The position numbers and the translations under genes were made by a program. A stretch of DNA of 24,344 bases from NCBI GenBank assembly GCA_046086305.1, contig JBJSXI010000075.1, positions 1-24,344 of the forward strand. The letters are read 5' to 3'. This DNA is from UBA668 sp046086305 (GTDB lineage: Bacteria > Actinomycetota > Acidimicrobiia > Acidimicrobiales > Ilumatobacteraceae). Of this stretch, positions 6,340 through 12,887 are shown in pieces (position 1 is the first letter of the stretch; each line of letters starts with the position of its first letter). Under the pieces are notes generated by a model that did no database searches, was not told the DNA's origin, and was given only the letters and a program-made list of their open reading frames with translations.

Positions 6340-7694
6340 CATCGTCGGACGCTCCCTCGGGGACTCGCGCCCCGTTCGTGCGTGTGGTCGTCGTCAACTA
6401 CGACGGTGGCCCAGTGACACTGCGATGTCTCGACGCCCTCCTTGCCACAGAGCACCCAGTTGACCGACTCGAGATCGTCGTTGTCGACAATGCGTCGATC
6501 GACGGCATTGCGTGGAAGATCCGCGAGGCTTATCCCCGGGTTCGGCTGATCGAGTCCGACACGAACGAGGGATTTGCTCGGGGCTGCAACCTGGCGATGC
6601 GAGACCTCGACGGGGTCGATTTCGTGGCGCTCATCAACAACGATGCCGTTGTGGAGCCCGGGTGGCTCGCCCCGCTCATCGATACGTGTCGCACGCGTGG
6701 GGCCGGCGCAGCCTGCCCCAAGTTGCTCCTCAATCTGTGGGCCCGCGTCCTGCTCATCGAGTCACCGGTACACGGGGAAGTCGGTGGCAAGAAGGTGGGG
6801 GTGAGGATCGTGGCGGCCCGGGCCGGCGAGGCCGACATGATGCCCACGGCTCGATTCGACGAGCGCTTCTGGGCGCCGTGGGAACTGGATCAGGGTGTCG
6901 GGGAGCCGCACTGGACGAAGCGGTCGATCGCGTCGGTCTGGTGGCCGATCACAGTTTGTCCCGAGGCAGACGGCCTCGAGGTCGAGCTGGACGTGACATC
7001 GCCCGAGGGAGCAACGCTCGACCTCGGTGACCAGCGGATGCACGTGCCGGCCGGCCGACACACGGTTCGGCTCGATGGGCACAGTCCGCGGCGGATCATC
7101 AACAGCGCAGGGGGTGGCCTCTACACAGAGTGGTTCGGTGGAGACCGTGGGTTTCTCGAACCCGATGTCGGACAGTTCGACGAGCCCTGCGAGGTGTTCT
7201 CGTGGTGTGGTGGTGCCGTGCTCCTGTCGACCGACTACCTGCGCGATGTCGGCATTTTCGACCCGAGTTACTTCCTCTACTACGAGGACTTCGACCTGTC
7301 CTGCCGCGGTCGAGCACGGGGATGGACATATTGGTACGACCCCCGGTCGATCGTGCTCCACGAGCATGCCTTGTCGAGCCGGGAAGGTAGCGATTTCTTC
7401 GTGTTCTGGGTCGATCGAAATCGGCGGCTCACCCTCGTCAAGAATGCGCCACTGGGAGTTGCGCTGCGGGCCGTGTTGGGTGCACTGATCGGTGCCCTTG
7501 CCCAGCTCGGTCGCCACACTCTCGCCAGCCTGCGTCGGGGTCGTCCACCATCGAAGTCCGTTGTGACGTCTCGCCTGCGGAATCTCGGTCGACTACTCAG
7601 TGCGCTCCCCACGGCGCTCCGGAGTCGGCGGTCTATCAACACCTCGCGTGTGGTGTCGCGGGCCGAGATGCAGCGTTGGATGGTTACCAAGTGA
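6336..7694 (+). CDS. GT2 glycosyltransferase (WbbL-like) with a large inserted beta domain
   Basis: The GTG start overlaps the previous stop (GTGA); the product is 452 residues. The GT-A core is split. Residues 15-130 hold VVVVNYDGG, VVVDNASID and the metal-site INNDAVVEPGW (100-110). Residues 254-350 hold the acceptor half: NSAGG, WCGGAVLLS, FDPSYFLYYEDFDLSCR and VLHEH. Between CPKLLL (127-132) and IINSAGG, about 115 residues are inserted where the family normally has a short loop. The insert is rich in alternating Val/Leu and looks beta-stranded (LEVELDVTSPEGATLDL). A hydrophobic segment (375-392) and a basic tail suggest membrane association. It would add a sugar, perhaps xylose or a rhamnose-like unit, to a lipid-linked glycan. 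Confidence 0.9.
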   Translation: MTSSDAPSGTRAPFVRVVVVNYDGGPVTLRCLDALLATEHPVDRLEIVVVDNASIDGIAWKIREAYPRVRLIESDTNEGFARGCNLAMRDLDGVDFVALINNDAVVEPGWLAPLIDTCRTRGAGAACPKLLLNLWARVLLIESPVHGEVGGKKVGVRIVAARAGEADMMPTARFDERFWAPWELDQGVGEPHWTKRSIASVWWPITVCPEADGLEVELDVTSPEGATLDLGDQRMHVPAGRHTVRLDGHSPRRIINSAGGGLYTEWFGGDRGFLEPDVGQFDEPCEVFSWCGGAVLLSTDYLRDVGIFDPSYFLYYEDFDLSCRGRARGWTYWYDPRSIVLHEHALSSREGSDFFVFWVDRNRRLTLVKNAPLGVALRAVLGALIGALAQLGRHTLASLRRGRPPSKSVVTSRLRNLGRLLSALPTALRSRRSINTSRVVSRAEMQRWMVTK

Positions 7695-9172
7695 GAGTTG
7701 GGGTCCACAATGCTGCATGGAGAACGCTCGGCGGCGGCGAGCGTCATGCCTGTGGCATCGTCGACGCGCTGACGGTTGACCACGTCGTCGAGATGGTCGG
7801 ACCGGATCTCATCGACCTTGACGAGGTTCGCGATCGACTCGGTGTGCGGCTCGAGGGCGTGACGTTCCGTCGCTGTGGACGTGATCCCGACTCCGCAACG
7901 GTGGCATCGGCTGACTACGACCTCTTCATCAACCACTCGTACCGAAGTACGGCAGCGAGCGCCGCTCCGGTCGGCATCTACTCCGTCATGTTCCCTGATG
8001 AGCCGGATCGGCGACGCCGGCAGCGACTTGTCGATCGATTCGGTATCCCGAGCGACAAGGGGGTTCGCATTCTCGGTCGCGTCGAACGAGAGCGCGGCCG
8101 GACCCGTCTCGCTGGTGCAGTGACTTTTCAGGTTCCCGAGCACGCTCGCGCCCTCACGATCGACGTGCACTCGGCAACGCAATCCAGGGTCCGGATCGTC
8201 GAGCCCGGCTCTGGTGGCAGGGCCATCGATTTCGAGCTGTTGGGCCGGACATCGATCGAGCTCAGTCTGGAGGCCGGACTCGGGGGCGTGGTCATGGAGC
8301 CACTGTCCGACGACCCTGCGCAGCAGCTGGAACTGACCTTGATGAGACTCGTCGTGGACGGAGATGTCGTGTGTGTGTCACCCGCAGCGCTGCAGCAGCG
8401 CCTGACACGGGTGAGGCGACTCGGATTCCTCGCGTCGTACGACCGTGTGATTGCCAACAGTGAATACACAAGCCAGTGGACGAAGGCCCGGTGGGGACGC
8501 TGCGATGAGGTCGTCACTCCACCGGTCGCCATGCACGAAGCTCGACCGAAGGAGCGCCTCATTCTTGCTCTCGGCCGCTTCTTCTCACCTGAGCGCGGTC
8601 ACTCGAAGCGTCAACTCGAGCTCGTCGAGGCCTTTCGACGTCTCGTCGACTCTGGCATCGTCGATTGGAGGTTTGTCCTCATTGGTGGCTGCAATCCTGA
8701 GGATCGTGACTATGCGATGCAGGTTCGACGTGCGCTGCGAGGGCTACCCGGAGAGGTGTTGCTGAACGCCGACCGCGACGTTGTCGACCGATTTCTCGGT
8801 ACGGCCTCGATCTTCTGGCACGCCACCGGACTCGGGACGAACCTCCAACGACATCCCGAGCAGGCCGAGCACTTCGGTATCGCGCCGATCGAGGCCATGT
8901 CAGCCGGCGCGGTGCCGGTCGTCTTCGGTGCGGCCGGTCCGGCTGATGTCGTGGTCCCTGGTGTGTCGGGCTTTCATTTCTCGACGATCGACGACCTCGT
9001 GGCCATGACGAGGAGACTGATCAGCGACGATGACCTACGTCTGCGCCTCTCGGCTGGAGCACGCGAAAGAGCCCACGGGTTCGACGAGGCGCACTTTGCT
9101 GATCACGTGCGCAGTCTCGTGGCGTCGGCTGTGGATGCTGCAGGAAGCAATGACACACGGAGGATGGGATGA
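7691..9172 (+). CDS. GT4-type glycosyltransferase with inserted domain
   Basis: This 493-residue protein has its GTG start chosen at 7691 because it overlaps the preceding stop (GTGA), as elsewhere in this operon. A TTG at 7676 is less likely. The N-terminal GT-B half has NAAWRTLGGGERHA (7-20) and FINHSYRS. The C-terminal half has LALGRFFSPERGHSKRQ (292-308), the nucleotide-binding EHFGIAPIEAMSAG with the E-x7-E pair (393, 401) and VVPGVSGFHF. Residues about 108-235 between the two halves are extra for the family and look beta-rich (FQVPEHARALTIDVHS). It retains the inverting/retaining-ambiguous GT4 architecture, which is normally retaining. The sugar is unknown. Its DNA looks a little less GC-rich than the flanks. 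Confidence 0.9.
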   Translation: MRVGVHNAAWRTLGGGERHACGIVDALTVDHVVEMVGPDLIDLDEVRDRLGVRLEGVTFRRCGRDPDSATVASADYDLFINHSYRSTAASAAPVGIYSVMFPDEPDRRRRQRLVDRFGIPSDKGVRILGRVERERGRTRLAGAVTFQVPEHARALTIDVHSATQSRVRIVEPGSGGRAIDFELLGRTSIELSLEAGLGGVVMEPLSDDPAQQLELTLMRLVVDGDVVCVSPAALQQRLTRVRRLGFLASYDRVIANSEYTSQWTKARWGRCDEVVTPPVAMHEARPKERLILALGRFFSPERGHSKRQLELVEAFRRLVDSGIVDWRFVLIGGCNPEDRDYAMQVRRALRGLPGEVLLNADRDVVDRFLGTASIFWHATGLGTNLQRHPEQAEHFGIAPIEAMSAGAVPVVFGAAGPADVVVPGVSGFHFSTIDDLVAMTRRLISDDDLRLRLSAGARERAHGFDEAHFADHVRSLVASAVDAAGSNDTRRMG

Positions 9173-9774
9173 CGAGTACAGCTGGGCCGGCAGGCAATCA
9201 CTTCGACAAGTACGCAACGGGTAATCCGCTCGAGCGTCGCATGATGGAGTCGTTCCTCCGGTCGATCGACGACTTCACGACGACTGATGGATCACCTGCA
9301 TCGATCCTTGAGGTGGGTGTCGGCGAGGGACACATCCTCAGGCGCCTGATGGCTCGCTATTCCTCGGCGGCGGCCGTCGGGATCGATCTGCCAGACGAAC
9401 AGCTCGCGCATCTCTGGGAACGGGACGATATCCCGGCCGAGGTGGGAGATGTCACGAATCTCCGCTTCCCGGATCGGTCGTTCGATCTCGTTCTCGCGAT
9501 CGAGGTCTTGGAGCACGTGAGTGAGCCCGATCGGGCACTTCGAGAGATCAGTCGGGTCGCATCGGGCACGGTCGTGCTGTCCGTGCCGCGTGAGCCGATC
9601 TGGCGGATCGGGAACATGCTCCGCGGCCGGTACATCGGATCGCTCGGAAACACGCCTGGCCACGTGAACCATTGGTCAGCGAAGTCCTTCACACGATTCG
9701 TCGGCTCGGCCCTCGAAGTGGAGCAGGTGGCGACACCGCTGCCGTGGGTGGTGGTTCGCGCCCGTCCCCGCTGA
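9169..9774 (+). CDS. Class I SAM-dependent methyltransferase
   Basis: This 201-residue protein has the class I fold. Motif I is ILEVGVGEGH (46-55), the acidic end of beta2 is GIDLPD (D73), motif II is GDVTNLRF, motif III is SFDLVLAIEVLEHVSEP (104-120), and VVLSVPREP follows. It belongs to the methyltransferase-11-like group often found in surface-glycan clusters. The start ATG overlaps the GT4 stop (ATGA at 9169-9172) and is preceded by a GGAGG ribosome-binding site. As the last gene of the operon it may methylate a sugar of the glycan, possibly as a chain-end signal. That role is inferred from context. It converges with the next gene with only 6 bp between stops. Confidence 0.9.
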   Translation: MTSTAGPAGNHFDKYATGNPLERRMMESFLRSIDDFTTTDGSPASILEVGVGEGHILRRLMARYSSAAAVGIDLPDEQLAHLWERDDIPAEVGDVTNLRFPDRSFDLVLAIEVLEHVSEPDRALREISRVASGTVVLSVPREPIWRIGNMLRGRYIGSLGNTPGHVNHWSAKSFTRFVGSALEVEQVATPLPWVVVRARPR

Positions 9775-9780
9775 CGGCCC

Positions 9781-10764
9781 CTACTGGTCGCCCTTGTCCG
9801 TCGCTCGAAGGGAGAGTCGACGAGTCGCGACTCGTTGGTCGGTGAGAATTCGGCGGGAGGCAGCCATGAGGTCGGCAAGGAACGCCACCATCATGATCTG
9901 CCCGCTGAGCAGGATGAGCCCGGTCGCCGCGATGAGGCTCGGGACCCGCGAGGAGTACTCGTCCGCGAGGAGGAACAGGACGAGCCAACGTCCGAGGAGC
10001 GCAACGCCCATGAGCGCCGGAACCGCTGCGAGCGTGGAGAAGAACCTGAACGGTCGATAGATCGCGTAGCTACGCACGATCGTCTGAGCTGATCGGCGCA
10101 CATATGCAGCCGAACTCTTCACGAGGCGCGATGGCCGTGTCTGCGGGTTCACCTCGATGGGAACAGAGGTGACCGACAATCCTTCAGCGCCAGCCTGGAT
10201 GAGCGTCTCGAGGGTGTAGGTGTATCGACCGTGGACCTGGAGCCGGAGCGCTGCCTCTCGACTGAATGCCCTGAATCCACTCGCGGCATCGAGGATGTCA
10301 GTGCCCGAGAACTTCCGAACGACCCAACTCCCGAGTCGCTGAAGTCGTTTCTTCATCCCCGAGAACTCGGGAATCGTCTCGATCGGTCGTTCACCGACGA
10401 CGATGTCAGACATACCGGCTACGACGGGTGCGGTGATCCTTTCGATGCAGTGGCCGCAGTACTGGTTGTCCGCGTCGGTGTTGACGATCACGTCGGCACC
10501 GGCCTTCAGCGCAGCATCGAGGCCGGTGAGGAATGCAGCAGCAAGCCCCCGATTGCGCCGGTGCCGCACGACATGGTCGACACCGAGCTCGTGTGCCACC
10601 TCGGCAGTTCGGTCGGTGCTCCCGTCATCGATCACCAGCCACTCGACGGTGTCGAAGCCGTCGACGCGACGTGGGAGATCGGCCAATGTCCCCGGAAGGG
10701 TCGATTCCTCGTCGAGACAGGGGATCTGAATGACCAACTTGCGGCGTGGAGTGGGCGGCGGCAT
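9781..10764 (-). CDS. Membrane-anchored GT2, polyprenyl-phosphate glycosyltransferase type (DPM1/GtrB-like)
   Basis: This 327-residue protein has a GT-A domain followed by two membrane helices (about 241-267 and 276-302). Motifs are IPCLDEESTLPGTL (14-27), VIDDGSTDRT (44-53), NRGLAAAF (71-78), the metal-binding NTDADNQY (95-102), and ILDAASGFRAFSREA (157-171), which is typical of dolichol/undecaprenyl-phosphate mannose or glucose synthases. It would load a sugar onto undecaprenyl phosphate on the cytosolic face of the membrane. The ATG at 10764 overlaps the wzt stop (TGATG), so it is the last gene of the wzm-wzt operon. The lipid-linked sugar could decorate the exported glycan. Confidence 0.9.
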   Translation of the reverse strand: MPPPTPRRKLVIQIPCLDEESTLPGTLADLPRRVDGFDTVEWLVIDDGSTDRTAEVAHELGVDHVVRHRRNRGLAAAFLTGLDAALKAGADVIVNTDADNQYCGHCIERITAPVVAGMSDIVVGERPIETIPEFSGMKKRLQRLGSWVVRKFSGTDILDAASGFRAFSREAALRLQVHGRYTYTLETLIQAGAEGLSVTSVPIEVNPQTRPSRLVKSSAAYVRRSAQTIVRSYAIYRPFRFFSTLAAVPALMGVALLGRWLVLFLLADEYSSRVPSLIAATGLILLSGQIMMVAFLADLMAASRRILTDQRVATRRLSLRATDKGDQ

Positions 10765-11939
10765 CACGGGGAGACAATACGAGCACCGAGCGCGACGAGA
10801 CCACGAGCGCGGTGCCCTGCGCCAGGTGTCACGGTGAACTGGTCGCGACCGTCCCTCCACGCGATCACGTCAGCGCGATTGCGATCGGTGAGGCTCAGGG
10901 ACACGGTGTAATCGCCGTCGAGGAGCGGCAGCGCCGAGATGAGAACACCGAGACGGCCAGCGGCGGGAAGGGGTACCGCAACAGACGCGTCGTCGGGAAG
11001 TTCGGTGGCATAGACGACCGTCCCATCATTGGACGCGATCTCGATGGTCAGCATCGCCCGTTCGAGCGGTTGTCGACCCTCGTAGTCAACATCGATGCTC
11101 AATGAGTCGCCGGCAGCGACCCGGGGAATGCCGGCCGGCCCCTTGATCGACACGCTGGTGATCCGAAGCGAGTCGTCGGTCTCGAGGGGAAGGTGTGTCT
11201 CGTTGAGTTCTCCGTGGAGATGCTCGCGGAACACGCGAATGGCATCAGCGGGTCGGGCATCCGCGACGACTCTGCCGTGGTCGAGGACGATCGCTCGCTG
11301 GCAGACTTGTCGAACCATGTCGGCCGCATGGGTGACCACGATGATCGTGCGGCCCTCCCGCTGGAATTCGCGAACACGGTCGAGGCACTTGCGTTGGAAC
11401 AACTCGTCACCGACTGCGAGTACCTCGTCGACGAGGAGGATCTCGGGGTCGAGATTCACGGCGACGGCAAAGCCGAGCCGCACATACATGCCGCTCGAGT
11501 AGTGCTTCACGGGCTCGTCGATGAATCGTTCGAGTTCGGCGAACTCGACGATGTCGTCGAAGCGACGCTCGATCTCACGGCGGCGGATGCCGAGGAATGC
11601 GGCATTGATGAAGACGTTCTCCCGGCCGGTCAGTTCAGGGTGGAATCCCGCGCCGAGTTCGAGCAACGAGGCGATTCGACCGCGAGCCCTCACGCGTCCT
11701 GTCGTTGGGGTGAGGATGCCGGCCATGCACTTGAGGAGGGTCGACTTTCCCGAGCCGTTGTGCCCCATCACGCCGAGGGTCTCTCCGGTCGGGACGACGA
11801 GGTCGAGTCGTTCGAGAGCGACGAAGTCGTGGCTGGTCGATCGTCCGAGCCTGATCACCCGCTCCTTCAACGAGCTGACCGCATCTGCCTGCATCCGGAA
11901 GACCTTCGACACTCCTTCGACTCGGATGGCTTCGGGCAT
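10764..11939 (-). CDS. wzt: ABC transporter ATP-binding protein for polysaccharide export (Wzt/TagH-like)
   Basis: This is a 391-residue protein. The ATPase half (1-245) has Walker A GHNGSGKST (59-67), the E-loop region GAGFHPELTGREN (97-109), signature HYSSGMYVRLGFAVAV (146-161), Walker B ILLVDEVLAVGD (167-178) and H-loop VVTHAAD (201-207). These are the variants typical of the O-antigen/teichoic-acid exporter family. Residues 255-391 form an extra beta-sandwich-like domain (ITSVSIKGPAG, YEGRQPLERAMLTIEI) in the place where Wzt proteins carry a carbohydrate-binding domain that recognises the modified chain end. The ATG overlaps the wzm stop by TGATG. A terminal modification by the nearby methyltransferase would fit that mechanism, but this is inferred. 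Confidence 0.92.
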   Translation of the reverse strand: MPEAIRVEGVSKVFRMQADAVSSLKERVIRLGRSTSHDFVALERLDLVVPTGETLGVMGHNGSGKSTLLKCMAGILTPTTGRVRARGRIASLLELGAGFHPELTGRENVFINAAFLGIRRREIERRFDDIVEFAELERFIDEPVKHYSSGMYVRLGFAVAVNLDPEILLVDEVLAVGDELFQRKCLDRVREFQREGRTIIVVTHAADMVRQVCQRAIVLDHGRVVADARPADAIRVFREHLHGELNETHLPLETDDSLRITSVSIKGPAGIPRVAAGDSLSIDVDYEGRQPLERAMLTIEIASNDGTVVYATELPDDASVAVPLPAAGRLGVLISALPLLDGDYTVSLSLTDRNRADVIAWRDGRDQFTVTPGAGHRARGLVALGARIVSP

Positions 11940-12829
11940 CACAGCACCTCGGCGAAGTTGCCCTCGGCGCGATCGAAGACGCGCAGTGCGACGATCGTGA
12001 GCAGGGAAGCGACCGCTGCGACGATGAGCAGGTTCCGCGCGTACCACCAGGCGCTCAGATCCGGAAGGAGTGCGGTGGACCCCGCAGAGGTCGAGCCATA
12101 GATGGAGCGTTGGAGCGCGATCACCACCGAGGTCATCGGATTCACGAGTGGAAGCCATGCAGGAAAGCCGTGACTGGTGAACCACTGGGATGCTCGCTCG
12201 TACTGGTAGAGGACCGGTGTCAACCAGAACCACGCGATGAGCAGCATGTCGAGCAGATGTTGAGTGTCGCGGGCGTAGACGTTGAGCGCACTCAGCATGA
12301 TCCCGAGACCTGCGCACACGATGACTGTTGTCACTAGGGCAATTGGTACGAGCCAGACGTGACCCCAGGCAACAGGGTGTCGAACCACCAGGAGGATCAC
12401 GGCGAGCGTCGCCAGCTGGAGCAGGAAGTGAACGAGCGCGCTGCCCAGGGTCGAGATCGGCAGGACCACACGAGGGAAGGCAACCTTGGAGACGAGGTAG
12501 CCGTTGCTCGTGATCGACTGCGCTGAAGTGCTCATCGCCGTCGAGGTCATCGTCCAGGCGATCAGCCCGCAGAGCAGCCAGATCGCGAAGTCCTCGAATC
12601 CGGCGCCGAGAATGCTGAAGACCATCGAGTAGACGAGGAGCAGGAAGACCGGCTGGACCATCGACCAGAGGAATCCGAGGACCGAGTTCTTGTAACGGAC
12701 CTTGAGTTCCTTGCCGACCAGACTGACGACGAGTTCTCGGTATCTCCAGATGTCGACGAGGTGCTCACGGACCGAGCGGTGCGCAGCGATCGTGCGGAGT
12801 TCGGCCGTCGCGCCGGTCTGCAGTGACAT
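11939..12829 (-). CDS. wzm: ABC-2 type polysaccharide export permease (Wzm/TagG-like)
   Basis: This 296-residue permease has a cytosolic amphipathic start (DIWRYRELVVSLVGKELKVRYKNSVLGFLW), characteristic of the Wzm/TagG family, then about six membrane helices (near 50-75, 80-100, 125-150, 158-180, 190-210 and 268-285). It would form the channel that moves a lipid-linked polysaccharide across the cytoplasmic membrane, powered by the adjacent ATPase. The ATG at 12829 lies 9 nt after a TAGCGT box. It heads a three-gene operon with wzt and a GT2, joined by 1-bp overlaps. aceE lies 58 bp upstream on the same strand. Confidence 0.93.
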   Translation of the reverse strand: MSLQTGATAELRTIAAHRSVREHLVDIWRYRELVVSLVGKELKVRYKNSVLGFLWSMVQPVFLLLVYSMVFSILGAGFEDFAIWLLCGLIAWTMTSTAMSTSAQSITSNGYLVSKVAFPRVVLPISTLGSALVHFLLQLATLAVILLVVRHPVAWGHVWLVPIALVTTVIVCAGLGIMLSALNVYARDTQHLLDMLLIAWFWLTPVLYQYERASQWFTSHGFPAWLPLVNPMTSVVIALQRSIYGSTSAGSTALLPDLSAWWYARNLLIVAAVASLLTIVALRVFDRAEGNFAEVL

Positions 12830-12838
12830 CGGGTGAGG

Positions 12839-12844
12839 ACGCTA
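12839..12844 (-). promoter_or_regulatory. Leaderless -10 box (TAGCGT) of the wzm operon
   Basis: TAGCGT on the minus strand is followed by 9 nt and then the wzm ATG. No Shine-Dalgarno sequence precedes the ATG. The hairpin at 12849-12865 sits just upstream, in the -35/spacer region. Confidence 0.4.
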
Positions 12845-12848
12845 TCGC

Positions 12849-12865
12849 GTGCGCCTCTGGCGCAC
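12849..12865 (-). terminator. 7-bp hairpin between aceE and wzm, possible terminator
   Basis: On the minus strand GTGCGCC-AGA-GGCGCAC forms a perfect 7-bp, GC-rich stem with a 3-nt loop. It lies 23 bp past the aceE stop and just upstream of the wzm -10 box. There is no U-tract, so an intrinsic terminator of the classic type is uncertain; it could instead be a protein-binding site. Confidence 0.35.
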
Positions 12866-12887
12866 CGGCCGTGGCTCTCGCCGACGG

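Noticed and set aside
7676..7690. A TTG start for the GT4 gene, five codons upstream
   Set aside because: TTG is rare, and the GTG at 7691 forms the same 4-bp stop/start overlap seen at the other joints of the operon.
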